A stretch of 64,000 nt of DNA, from positions 18,060,803 through 18,124,802 of the forward strand of contig CM028339.1 in NCBI GenBank assembly GCA_016647705.1, read 5' to 3'. Of this stretch, positions 34,933 through 46,063 are shown in pieces; positions within the stretch are counted from its first letter, which is position 1; each line of letters begins with the position of its first letter. The notes beneath the pieces are model-generated. The model did no database searches. It had not been told where the DNA came from and saw nothing but the letters and a program-made list of their open reading frames with translations. The position numbers were made by a program, and so were the translations under genes. Source of the stretch: Eucommia ulmoides. Its lineage: Eukaryota > Streptophyta > Magnoliopsida > Garryales > Eucommiaceae.

Positions 34933-36009
34933 TGATGAATTTAAAAATGATCACTCCAACGCAACCAATCGAAGACCGCCACGTGTCCACAACTCCCTAC
35001 AAAGCTAAAAGCACGATAAGGGCTAAGTTGGGGAATGTACTAAGAAGAGAAGCGTCTCCAACTGTACCAGTTGCCCCCGAAGGACTCACTATTCTCTAGG
35101 ATGGCCAGCAAGTCACCGCCGTGATGGGCGACTGCTCCCTATCTCGGTGTTCCCCGTCACAACGGTACTTTCCTCGAAAACTAACTTTAACTAGCTCTTC
35201 AGGCAAAGCCCCCTTTCCTCGTCTCCAATTATCCAAGAAGGGCAGGGCCGAGAAGCTCCATATCCTCTACCTTCCCATCACCAGCTATCCGTAAAGGGTA
35301 AGGGTTAAGCTCCTCATCTTGGGAGTCGTATGGTTGTGTCTTCCTCAATTTATAAGATTGATTCAGTCCCCCATATCCCAAAATATCTCCAAAATATCCC
35401 AAAATATCTCCTAAATATCCCAAAATATTCACAAGCATCATTGTGGCTCTCTTCCCTAACCAAAATATCTCCAAAACATAGCAAAAACAAGGGCCCCTTG
35501 GCACATTTCCATTGGCTACATACTAATTTGACACCATGATGTGATCTTGAGAAGACATTAACCAATGCTTGGCCCCTAAACTAATTTTCACATTGCCTAT
35601 AAAAAGGAGAGCATACAATTGCTCAAAGGTAGATGATCTCTACTCACTCTTCTCGGTAATTACACTATAAATTCTTTCCCCTGTACGCTGGTTCTCACGC
35701 CGGAGGGGATGCACCTGGAACACCCCGGCAAGTCCTTTGTGCAGGTTTCCAGGTGCTTATTTTTCCTGAAACTGTTCAATTCCAAGCGCTGGTTCATCTC
35801 TCTAAGGATTGCAAGGTATTATGATCATTCTCTCCTTTGCTCAGAAGGTTTTTGGGTACTTTCCAATACCGGCACTTCCCTTCCCGGCCAGAGGCCTCTC
35901 CACGGACAAGAAGCTACACGGACCTAAGATCTCCATTCTAGAGCCCTCCAGCATCCTCCAAGGCTGACCGGACCATACAGTTGGTGTCGATCAAAATTTG
36001 AAATCAACA
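34933..36009 (+). repeat. 3' LTR of the Tat element
   Basis: It begins TGATGAATTTAAAAATG and ends gaaatcaaca. It is collinear with 12563-13629 with scattered, mainly transition, differences. It has cctataaaaaggag near 35597 as a likely TATA box. Confidence 0.87.
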
Positions 36010-36637
36010 GTTTTAAAACCAAATTATTTAAATTTACACAAAACCAAAATCAAAACCGCAAATCGCGAAACCATTTAAGATTTTTCAATTTTATAAAAAA
36101 CCAAAAACAAAAGGAAAACTGCAAATTATTGTTTTTTTTTTTATATATAAACAAAGGCACAACTAAAATATCAAACCTAAATTCTAAAAAAAACAAACCA
36201 CAAAATAATCATAATTAAAGTTTTCAACCTGTAACCATAATTAAATTTTCTAAACAATAATCGTAATTAGAATACAATAGTAGGGCACAACAATCGAAAT
36301 CAAATTCTCCAAAATAAAAGTAACGAAAATTTTAATGCTGTAAAAAGCAATTAAAGATGTGAGAAATTCAATTCGATAACTAAGGATTCAAAAAATGTTA
36401 AGTCCAGCTATATAATTATCAGCAAGAAAATGTATTGAGCCAAAACGAATCTATTTCTAACAGAGCTTACGACGATGATTAGAGAAAGAGAAGACTCATA
36501 AGAGAGGGGCTGAGGGAGAAAAAGAATAGAGGAATGAGACTCTGAGAGAACAGAGCAGAACGACTGCGACGATTTGTGAAATGAAAATGATGAAACCCTA
36601 ACACCCTTTACCCACATATATATAAGAGAGGCTAAAA

Positions 36638-36640
<3 letters not shown>

Positions 36641-36675
<35 letters not shown>

Positions 36676-36676
36676 T
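36641..36676. repeat. (TG)n(TA)n microsatellite in the hAT element
   Basis: About nine tg units are followed by about eleven ta units within the right part of the split hAT element. Confidence 0.85.
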
Positions 36677-36927
36677 AAGGTTAAAATATAAATATATATA
36701 AAAAATAAGAGTATATATGTAATAAAAATATTTTAAAATATCAGTTTCATGATTTCGCGGTTTGGTTCGCGGTTTCTATCTCAAAATCAAAACCAAAATC
36801 AAAACTGCTTTGATTTCTAATGCCAAAATCGCAACTGCAACCAAACCATTTAGTTGGTTTTAAAACTGGACAATTCGGTTTGATTTCTCTCGGTTATCTA
36901 TCGGTTTAAGTTTTTGTGGTATCCCTA

Positions 36928-39900
36928 GTGGCAGCGTCCTTGCGGGGCACATTTCTCCTTCCTAGGTGCAGAGGAGATTCCAGGGAAAGAGACTTGGTCG
37001 GCGTATGCTCTTACGTAGTACTTTGGATCCTTAGACGTGGCCACATCGCGATGAGGGAAGACATGTAGCCGGGGCCTTGATGCTGACTCGGTGATGCCCA
37101 AAAATAGCCTCATCAATTATCTCTAGCCCTGAACGACGAGGGAAATGAAACAGTCATGGATATCAATTTTTGGCTGAAATAGGCGTCCTAGAGGCTTCGA
37201 AGCACGAGAAACATCCCCGGACGGTTCTCTGGAGCTTTCTGCCAACCAGAGGCCAGTCTTCTTGGTCAGCAGTCTTTGCACCCTGCTGCACCATACTCCG
37301 GGCCAGTAGAGCTCCTGGGAGGAGGGTACGCTTTCAGAATGACTTTGCTGACGGATAAGATTCTAAGCGGTACTTCTTGAACTGTTAACATATTCTGGGG
37401 GGGGGGGGACCAATTTTGAATAGGCCCTTATGTAACCGAGCACCGGGCAGAAATGGCACGACAGGGCAACCGTAAATTTTCTCAGTTTTTGAACAGGCCC
37501 CAATGAGGGTATTTTTGGGGATCACCAAGTTAGCACTAAGGCCCCAACTACGTATTCATCTCACCGTGACGTGCCCACGTCCATGGATCTAACGTGCCAC
37601 GCAGGAGCATACGCCGACCAGGGATCCTTCTCTGGAATCTCCTCTATACCCAGGAAAAAATAATGTGCACCACATGGACGCTGTTGCCCAAAACTCTGTG
37701 CCGTGCTCCTAGACGGCCAACTTCGGGGACTTAGCTGTTTATCTTGACCGACTCACTATTTTAGTTTGTTTCTCCACCATGATTCCACGGATCTCCACTC
37801 TTCTCTACCAGCTCACCTCCACAGACTTGACAGAGAGCCAAGGGCATCTTTAAATAGGCCCCAAATACCAAGCCCAGTGGTTATCTCTTAAACGCCTCAG
37901 ATAATCAGGCCTAAACTTGGTTAATTGGATAAAATTATGTATTTAGCTGATAATCCAAGCCGTTTAGGAGATAACCAAAGGGCTTGGGCTTTTGGGCCCT
38001 TTAGGAGAAGCCCGCGAGTCTGTCAAGCCTGTGGAGATGAGCTGGTGGAGGAGAGTAGAGATCCGTGAAGTCTTGGAGGAGAAACATACGGAAATAGTAA
38101 GCCAGTCGAGACAAATGACTAAGTCCTCGAAGTTGGTCGTCTAGGGGCATGACACGGAGTTCTGGGCGCCAGTGTCCTTACTGGGTACATTACTCATTCT
38201 TAGGTGTAGAATGGATTCCAAGGAAGGAGCCCTAGTAAGCGTATACTCTTGTGTGGCACTTTGGATCCTTGGACATTGCCACTTCATGGTGAGGGAAGAC
38301 ACGTGGCTAGGGCTCTGGTACTGACTCGATGATGCCCGAAAATACCCTCATCAATTGCTCATATCCCTGGGCGACGATGGAAACGAGACGGTTAGGGATA
38401 TCAACTTCTAGTTGGAATGGGCGTCATGAAGGATTCGAAGCATGAGAAAAATCCCTGGACAGTTCTCTAGAGCTTTCTGCCCCAATTTTGAATAGGCCCC
38501 CATGTAGCCGTGCATCGGGTAGAGATAGGACAACAGGGTGGCAAAATTTTTTCTTTATTTTTGAATAGACCTATATGAAGGTATTTTTGGGTATCATTGA
38601 GTTAACACCAGAGCCCCGACCACATGTCCCCACTTGCCGTGACGTGGCCACGTCCAGGGATTTAAAGTGTCACGCAGGAGCATACGTCGACCGTGACTCA
38701 TTTCCTGAAATCTTTTCTACACCTAGGAAGGAGTAATATACCCCATAGGGACGCTGTCGCCCAGAACTCTGTGCCGTGCTCTTGGACGGCTAACTTCGGG
38801 GACTTAGTCGTTTGTCTCGACTGACTCACCATTTCAGTCCGTTTCTCCTCCAAGACCCCACGGATCTCCATTCTCCTATACTATCTCACCTCTATAGGCA
38901 TAATATAGGCCCACGAGCTTCTCCAAATAGGCCCCAAAGTCCAAGCCCATTGGTTATCTCCTAAATGCCTTGGATAATCGGGTCTAAATACGATTAATTA
39001 GGAAAAATCACGTGTTTACCCAATAATCTGAGGCATTTAGAAGATAACCATTGGTCTTGGGCTTTTGAGTCCATTTGAAGAAGCCCACGGGCCTCTGTTA
39101 GGTCTATAGAGGTGAGCTGGTGGAAGAGAACGGAGATCCGTGAAGTCTTGGAAGAGAAATGGATGAAAATGTTGAGCCGGTCGAGACAAATGGATAATTC
39201 CTCGAAGTTGGCCATCTAGGGGCACAATATAGAGTTTTGGGCGGCAACGTCTCTGTGAGGCACAATTCTCCTTCCTAGGTGCAGAGGAGATTCCAGGGAA
39301 GAAACTTTGGTTGGAGTATGCTCCTGCATGGCACTTTGGATCCCTAGACGTGGCCATGTCATAATGAGGGGGGACACATGGCCAGAGCTCTAATACTACT
39401 CAGTGATACTTGAAAATACCCTAATTAGTTATCTCCTAGCCCTGGGCAGCGAGAGAAGCGAGACGATCAAGGATATCAACTTCTCTCTACAACGGGCGTC
39501 CTAGAGGTTTCAAAGCACGAGAAATATCCCTGGATAGTTCATTGGAGCTTTCTACTGACTAGAGGCCAATTCTTCTGGTTGCCAGTCCTTGCACCTTGCG
39601 ATGTCGTCCTCCGAGGCAGCAGAGCTCTTGGGAGGAGGGCACGCCTTTTGGATGACCTTACAGATTGATAGGATTCTGAGTGGTACTTCTTGAATTGTTA
39701 ACATATTCTGGGGGGACCAATTTTATATAGGCCCTCATGCGGCCGAGTACCGGACAGAGATAACATGGCAGGGCGGCTGTAATTTTTTTTAATTTTTGAA
39801 TAGCCTCCCATGATAGTATTTTTGGGCATCACCTAGTCAGAACAAGGGCACCAACCATGTTTTTTCCCTCACCTTGACGTGGCCACGTCCAGGGATCCAA

Positions 39901-40318
39901 AGTACCACGCAGGAGCATATACGGACCAAGGCTCCTTTCCTGATATCTTCTCTGTACCCAGGAAGGAGCAATGTGCCCCGTAGCGATGCTGCCACCCAGA
40001 ACTCTATATTGAGCCCCTACACAGCCAACTTTGAGGACTTAGCCGTTTATTTCGACTAGTTCCCCATTTCAGTCCATTTCTCCTTGAAGATTCCACGGAT
40101 CTCTTCTCTCCTCCACCAGTTTACCTCCATAGAACTGACAGAGGTCTGTAGGCTTCTCTAAACGGGCCTAAAAGCCCAAACCCAATGGTTATCTCCTAAA
40201 CATCTAAGATAATCGGGTCTAAACACGGTTAACTCGGCGAAACCATGTGTTTAGCTGGTAATCTAAGGCGTTTAGGAGATAACCACTGGGTTTAGACTTT
40301 TGGGCCCATTTGGAGAAA
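36928..40318. repeat. Tandem array of 1.07-1.23-kb imperfect palindromes
   Basis: Blocks alternate in orientation. A forward block starts at the gcagcgtcc type of word (36932, 38170, 39245) and continues ctaggtg-aga-gattcca, ggatccttggac, cgtggcca and tcggtgatgcc. After a unique spacer of about 350 bp the same block returns inverted, ending near 37700, 38770 and 40010. These are joined by a second palindrome whose centres lie near 37945, 39010 and 40240 (gataatc, cctaaac, then gtttag, gataacc). Arms are about 500 bp and roughly 80 percent alike by eye. The middle unit lacks about 160 bp of spacer. No protein is coded. With 12151-12446 it makes three units. Confidence 0.82.
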
Positions 40319-40321
40319 CAC

Positions 40322-40735
40322 GGTTAACCGGTCAATGTTGGATGCTTTCTTTCTTACTTATTTCAGCTCCAAAATTCATCATTTAATCCAATTAACTGAT
40401 TGTTTTTCTTGATTAACACAATTAACACTAAAATTCAATTTTAAACACTATTTTCACTTAGTTTAATTTTTATTTTTCAATTTCACATAGGAGAAAATAT
40501 TTGAACACTAATTCGGGATGCGTTAAGAGTATAAAAGTTATTGAGTTGTTTTCACTTAATTTCTTTGAAATCTTCAATATTCTTCATTTTTTCAATGTCT
40601 ATCTTTGCATCTTTGATGATTTCTTCATGATTAAATCTTTAAATAGAACTCTTACATTGAAACACTCAACAAACGCATTAGTTCCACCAAAAAACATCAA
40701 CCCTTAATTGTCCATCAAAATCTCAGGATCAACAA
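40322..40735 (-). repeat. Truncated 3' LTR of the copia element
   Basis: In minus sense it starts tgttgatcctgagattttga at 40735 and matches the first part of the LTR at 58006-60278, but ends after about 410 bp against the palindromic array. Relative to the other LTR it lacks about 50 bp between two ctaatt words near 40510. The array and LTR share the word cacggttaac at the join. Confidence 0.82.
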
Positions 40736-41163
40736 TCTCTAATTTTTTTATGATGACAATTAACTTTGATATTGTCTTCAAAACAAAAATGTAACCACGC
40801 TCCCTCTAAATCCGAGGACGGGTATTTAACTCATTGAAGCACAATCATGAAGATAATTCAAATAATTCATTAGATATTCAACATAAGCACAAAAATCAAT
40901 TTAAATGATTATAGATATTCAATAGAGCACATAATGATCAATTCAACGATAAAGATACTCAATAAAGCACATTATGACCATTTCACTAAAGTTCTATCTT
41001 TTATCAATTCAATGCTTGGGCGAACAAATTCCTAAACATCAACTAACTCATTTAAAGCTTAATATCATGATTTCCCCTTTTAATCAATCAATTCAAATAA
41101 TAAACATCAAATAAATTCTCCCCCTTTGTCATTTCAAAAAGTGAAGATGGGAAACCAAAAATA

Positions 41164-41823
41164 TTACTCTAGGCAAACATCGTTATGCCTAACTTTACCT
41201 AAACCTCGAATAATTCTCATAAAATGATTTTCCGCTAAAGGTTTAGGAAATATATTGGCAAACTGATAGGAGGTATCAATATATTCAATCGTAACGTCCC
41301 TTTTTTGAATATGATCACGAATAAAATGATATTTAATCTCTATGTGCTTAGTTCGTGAGTGCTGTGAATGATTCTTACTTAAACATATAACGCTTTTATT
41401 ATCATGATAAATCAGGATTTCCTCCATACATACTTCAAAATCATTCAATTGTTTCTTGATATATAAAATCTGAGCGCAACAATTTCTAGCTACCATGTAC
41501 TTAGCCTTAGTAGTAGACAAGGCTATAGAATTTTGTTTCTTGCTAGACAAAGAAACCAAGGCATGTTCTAAAAAGTGACATGACCCACTTGTGCTCTTCC
41601 GCTTGACTTTGCATCCGACAAAATCAACGTTGAAGTAACTAGTCAACTTGAAGTCACTCCCCCTAGGATACAATAATTTTAGGTCACTTGTTCCTTTCAA
41701 ATATCTAAAGATTTGCTTGACCACAATTAAATGCAATTCTCTAGGACAAGACTGGACTTTAGCACACATGCAAATACAAAACATTATCAGGTCTACTAGC
41801 AGTAAGATATAGTAAGCTACCAA
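41164..41823 (-). pseudogene. RNase H of the copia element
   Basis: The frame of 219 residues contains YFNVDFVGCKVKRKSTSG (D site), HALVSLSSKKQNSIALSTTK with an alanine-to-serine style copia pattern, KAKYMVARNCC (E normally in AEYMA; here K-Y, so one acidic site may be changed), and IYHDNKSVICLSKNHSQH (D site). The word RTKHIEIKYHFIRDHI marks the copia RNase H end. The downstream stop is at 41164 and no env-like ORF follows before the LTR. Confidence 0.85.
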
Positions 41824-41950
41824 TCATAACTCGATATATTTTCTCATTAATGTTTTTATCCGTACTGTCTTTGTCTATTTTCGTAGCTGTTGCCATGGGA
41901 GGTATATACTCTTTAGCGCCATCCAAGCCATATTTTTTCAACAACTCTTT

Positions 41951-42180
41951 TGTAATACCCCAAAAATTTGTATTTTTTTAAAAATATTATTTTATATAAA
42001 TTTAATATTTTTAGAATTATTTTATAAATTTCAGATATATATAATATTTGATATTTTTTTTGGAGTTAAGTGTTAATTTTAAATTGATTTTAAAAATTTT
42101 GGGACTATTATGTTATCTAAAATATACTTTTAAGAGTTTTGGGATATAATTAATATTTTTATTTTAAAGGGGATATTGTG

Positions 42181-42244
<64 letters not shown>

Positions 42245-43182
42245 AGAAATGATGACACGTGTTATATATAAAGTAATAATAATAATAATAATAAGCGCGC
42301 GCGCACACACACACATATATACATTATATGGATATATAAGGAAAATTACATGATTATATAGTTTAAATTTCTTTAAGTGAGAAAAATATTACAATTCGAA
42401 TTTCAGGTAGAATTTCTACTCTTTTAATATATGTATTTAATCTCTTCATGTACCGTGTGATTTACTTTATTACTGTTATAATATTGTTTTCATGAGATAT
42501 TGTGATAAAGTATTATGTGAAAATTATGTGAAAAATATGCTTATGTGTTTATATATTTTATTAATTAGATACGCATATTAGAGGGGTTGAAAGTTTATTG
42601 AGTGTTGACTCACAACTTTACAGTTTTGATTGCAGAGCTGGTAGAAATGTAGTCGCGCAAGAAATTTTATTTGAATTTCTATTTAATATTTGTATTTATT
42701 TATTTACTGTTGTAAAATTTACTTGACAAATCGATAATTATAATTTTTTTAATAATTTAATAATACAAACTGTCCAAACAATCTTATTCTGCATTTTTGT
42801 ATTATTTTAATGTATTAGGACAATAGATTAAGTAGCACAACACTTGCTATTTCTCTTGATTTGTTGAAACCATGGACTAATTCAATTAATTCAATAAAAT
42901 AAGATAATGGTGGAAATTGAGTCTCTATTTGATGCTTTGTTCCCTTGAAGTTGGCAGAAATCTTCCTTTCGTCCCTTTTATCATGATCTTTATTTGTTTT
43001 TGCTTGGAGAATTAACAAAAAATATTTTGAAAAAATAATAATAACTATTGGTTAATATAATTATCGCTATAGTTATAAAATTTCTTAGATTTTTATGAGA
43101 TGAAATATTGGATCTTCGATTTTAGTATAAATTCTCCTTAGGGAGAAACCGTGTGGCGGCCCTGAGAAATCGGGTCGTTACA
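41951..43182 (+). mobile_element. Solo LTR of the chromovirus family, perfect 5-bp target duplication
   Basis: It starts tgtaataccccaaaaattt and ends gggtcgttaca, the plus-strand version of the LTRs at 18650 and 25217. tcttt flanks it on both sides (41946-41950 and 43183-43187). It contains a long ta/gc/ca microsatellite region (42180-42325). No internal sequence is present. Confidence 0.92.
42180..42325. repeat. Compound (TA)n, (AAT)n, (GC)n, (CA)n microsatellite
   Basis: Runs of tatata with tatacata interruptions (42180-42244), six aat units (42273-42292), then gcgcgcgcgc and acacacacac, all inside the solo LTR and at the place of the att tract of its relatives. Confidence 0.85.
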
Positions 43183-44226
43183 TCTTTGGTGTACTTGTCT
43201 TGATTTATAAAGATCCCTTATTTGGTTTACTTGATTTGCAATCCAAGGAAGAAGGTCAACTTCCTTATCTTACTCATCTCAAATTCGACCTGTATTATCT
43301 TGACAAATTTTTGGCAAAAATCCTCATTAGTAGAATAAAAAATAATATCATCAACATAAATTTGTACTAATAGAATATCAGACTCAGTTTGCTTGATAAA
43401 TAAAGTTATATCACTAAGACCCATTCAAAAATCATTTTCGATCAAATAACGGCTAAGTCTCTCATACCAAGCTCTCGGAGCTTGTTTGAGCTAATACAAA
43501 GCATTTCGAAGTTTAAACACGTGATCGGGAAATTTATCACTCTCAAATCCCGGGGGTTGTTCAACATAAATTTCTTCTGCTAGAAAGCCATTCAAGAATG
43601 CACTTTTTACATCCATTTGATATAATTTAAAATTACGTGAACATGTAAATGCGAGTTACATTCTAATACCCTCTAATCTAGCCACAGACGCAGAAGTATT
43701 ATCATGATCAATTCTCTCTTCTTGATTATAGCCGTGTACAACTAATCTTACTTTGTTTCTAATTTTATCATTTTTATTACGAAAAACCCATTTAATGCCA
43801 AATATAAGATGAAAGTCTGGTCTAGGAATTAGAGACCACACTTTATTACGTTTAAATTGAACTAATTCTTCTTGCATTACGGAGATCTAAGATTCATTAG
43901 TTAACGCCTCATTCATATTCTTAGGTTTAATTTGAGATAGAAAAGTAAGATTCATAATATTTCTAAGGGAGGAACGTGTACTTACATCTCTTTCGAAATT
44001 ATCAATAATTTCTTTTACCGAGTGTCTCAACACTGTCTTTATAGCTCATGGTAACGTCAAATCCTCTCCTTTAGGTTCCTCTTTCGGAGATTCCTTTGTT
44101 GTATCATCGCCCTTGTTGATCCTAAGATTTTTATGGACAATTAAAGGTTGATGTTTTTGATGAAATTAACGATTTTATTGAGTGTTTCAGTTTATTAATT
44201 CCAGTGACGAAAATGATCATGAAGAT

Positions 44227-45635
44227 TGATAGGTGTAAATTACCTATCTACTTCTAAGCTGAATTTGCCAATTTTTGAGTGTTTTTATTAATGTTTTAAT
44301 TGCGTTTTAGTTGTTTTTATGTAAATTAGGTGTAGGGACATAAACAAGGGACAAATGAGTGAAACGGTGGAAAAACGGTAAAGAAAAGATGAAAAAACAA
44401 GGTTTCAAGAATAGCAAACCCACCGCCTAGGCGGTAAAGAATGCTGGATGTGCTGAAAAATGAACAAGTTCCACTGCCTAGGTGAAGAAACCACCGCCTA
44501 GGCAGAGAAGCATCAGAGAGTTGGAGTGTTTTTCCACCGCCTAGGCGAAGAAAACCACCACCTAAGCGGTAAGCAAACCGACTTAACCTCCGCCTAGGCA
44601 AAGAAAACCACCGCCAAAGCGGTCAGCTCTGCACAGACAGAAAGATATTTTTAGATTTTTTTGAAACCTTAGGCCTATAAATACCACTCTCCCACGTCTG
44701 AAACAAGGGGTTAAACGTTCCTAACCCTAATATAGTGTTCTTTAGCCATTTTTGAGAGATCAAGGATGAGGTTCATCATTTGGAAGAAGACGAGGCATTT
44801 GCGGAGTGATCTTAAGCGATAGTGGATTGTTTCACTCTCAGATTTGATCGTTCTTCCCTTGTTTTTATCTTTGTAATTACTTTTTCATATCAAATGATGT
44901 TGAACCACTCTTGTTTTGTATGTTATATGTCTAGGATCATGTAGTATTAAATAAATATTATCTAGGTGTTGTTGTTAGTCATGTAATTACTAGTTGATTG
45001 AATATATGTTACTTTGATGGTTATTTATCAAAATTCGATTGTATTTACCGTTATTCTTGTTATTATGCTAGTTTAGATAATTAGAGAATACGGAGTTTGA
45101 CACTCGGGAGAAGTAACTCTGGATTCGGATTAGGGTAAACACAACGAAACGTTCTAACGACCCGGGAGGGCGTTAAAATGTGTGCAATTCATGACGTTGG
45201 TTCACGACTCATGTGACTATGTGTTAAAAAAACATTCAAGGGGGACGTCGGCATCAACGCGAAGTCATATATTCGTTCGATTTACACTCGGAAGAGGGAG
45301 TGAGCGAGTTATAGGTACAGAGATTGTCGGATAGGATAAACACCGTTATAGCTAACTAAACGAAGTCAAATATGTATTACATGAAAGAAATCAATACCTA
45401 GGTAATTAATATAGTTAGAACTAACTTAATAGTTGTCATTTATTTTAGTTGTTAATTAAAATACAAACAATTCTTGAAAAGTCGAGATAATATAAGATTA
45501 TGAAACTCACACTGTTCAACTAAATTACACGTCCCCAGTGAAACGATATCCGATCTCACGATCATCTATACTAAAACTTGATCTCGTATGCTTGCGAGTA
45601 AAGTCAGACGTGAGCGTCTTAAATGGCTGCGTCCA
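44227..45635 (+). repeat. 5' LTR of the Athila-like element (subfamily A)
   Basis: 1409 bp, collinear with 51459-52892. TATA box cctataaatacc is at about 44675. It has a single copy of the module that is doubled in subfamily B, with acactcggaagaggga near 45282. Confidence 0.9.
44421..44625 (+). repeat. Palindrome cluster in LTR A, 5' copy
   Basis: Seven motif copies, the first a perfect CCGCCTAGGCGG at 44423-44434, others such as ccgcctaggcaga and ccgcctaggcgaa with one or two changes. The cluster ends 50 bp upstream of the TATA box. Confidence 0.9.
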
Positions 45636-45640
45636 AGTTT

Positions 45641-45660
45641 TTGGTGTTGTTGCTGGGGAT
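45641..45660 (+). other. Primer-binding site of the Athila-like element (mutated)
   Basis: ttggtgttgttgctggggat follows the LTR by five bases. Athila elements usually have ttggcgccgttgccgggga here, and all differences are C-to-T or similar transitions. Confidence 0.7.
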
Positions 45661-45778
45661 GTGTCTTAATTAGTTGATATTGTGACCAAGTGGTTGAATA
45701 TTAATCCTGACAATTCTTTTCTTTTATTTTCTTTTAAATTATTTGTTTAATTTGTTTTGTGAGTTGTAATCAAATAGT

Positions 45779-46063
45779 GCATGCAACGAAGAAGGAGTTT
45801 GGAATTCTTGCCCCTTGAACCTGAGATCGAGCATACGTTGAAAAAGATAAGGAGAGATAGAAGAAGCCAACTTCAATACCATGAATCGTGATCCAACAGA
45901 GCATTCTATCCTAAATACTTTATCTATGAGGGATTTTGGTGAAAAATGCTCAAGCAAATTTCCCTTCGGTTCAGTCGAACTGGAAGGTGAAGAGGAAAAG
46001 ATCAAGTGCTATATCGGTAATGAAAAACGAGTTGTGGAGAGTATCTCCCACGTTGATGAATGA
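45779..46063 (+). pseudogene. gag start of the Athila-like element (remnant)
   Basis: A short piece with the words LPLEPEIEHTLKKIRRD (about 45815) resembles the start of Athila gag proteins. Stops and frame changes follow and the rest of gag is missing. The intervening segment 46064-46562 holds more CCTAGGCGG motifs (46330-46475) and no other gene. Confidence 0.5.

Larger units (their letters stand above)
12563..36009 (+). mobile_element. Tat-lineage Ty3/gypsy retrotransposon, defective, carrying nested insertions
   Basis: LTRs of about 1.07 kb lie at 12563-13629 and 34933-36009. They are followed and preceded by a PBS-like site and a purine-rich tract (actaggg-actgggg), and flanked by atttt (12558-12562) and gtttt (36010-36014), one transition apart. 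Order on the plus strand is gag, protease, RT, RNase H, integrase, then a long non-coding part and an antisense gene. Without the chromovirus (18650-26454) and the Athila-like fragment (about 30950-34173) the element is near 12.4 kb, normal for Tat/Retand elements. All ORFs carry stops and frameshifts. The gag-pol order, an RNase H followed by integrase without chromodomain, and the antisense ORF point to Tat rather than chromoviruses. Confidence 0.9.
12447..36927. mobile_element. hAT-type element (about 1.05 kb) split by the Tat retrotransposon
   Basis: The left end taggtatacca (12447) and the right end tggtatcccta (to 36927) are inverted repeats with one mismatch. The interior parts 12447-12562 and 36010-36927 share the aaccaaaacc and ggttttg words of the other hAT MITEs here and have no transposase. 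The flanking 8-mers are gcaacaac (12439-12446) and gtggcagc (36928-36935). They differ only by transitions, and the uninterrupted copy of the site near 39240 reads ggcggcaacg, so both derive plausibly from one 8-bp target duplication. Confidence 0.72.
41824..44113 (-). pseudogene. Reverse transcriptase of the copia element (broken, split by a solo LTR)
   Basis: The RT starts near 43890 with VMQEELVQFKRNKVWSLIPR and HLIFGIKWVFRNKN, and the catalytic block is VQIYVDDIIFYST (about 43355). The second half continues after the solo LTR at 41951-43182. Removing that insert and its tcttt duplication rejoins a KELLKKYG-type block in frame. Lesions include stops near 43650, 43480 and 43225. Confidence 0.85.

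Noticed and set aside
34620-35099. 159-codon open frame crossing into the Tat 3' LTR
   Set aside because: It crosses the LTR boundary, has no family resemblance, and the equivalent place in the 5' LTR is a different frame.
36925-39357. Open frames of 60-106 codons in the palindromic array
   Set aside because: They are not conserved between units and run over the palindrome centres.
44421-44625. Palindrome clusters considered as transcription terminators or bacterial-type operators
   Set aside because: They lie upstream of plant TATA boxes in LTRs. No bacterial context exists.
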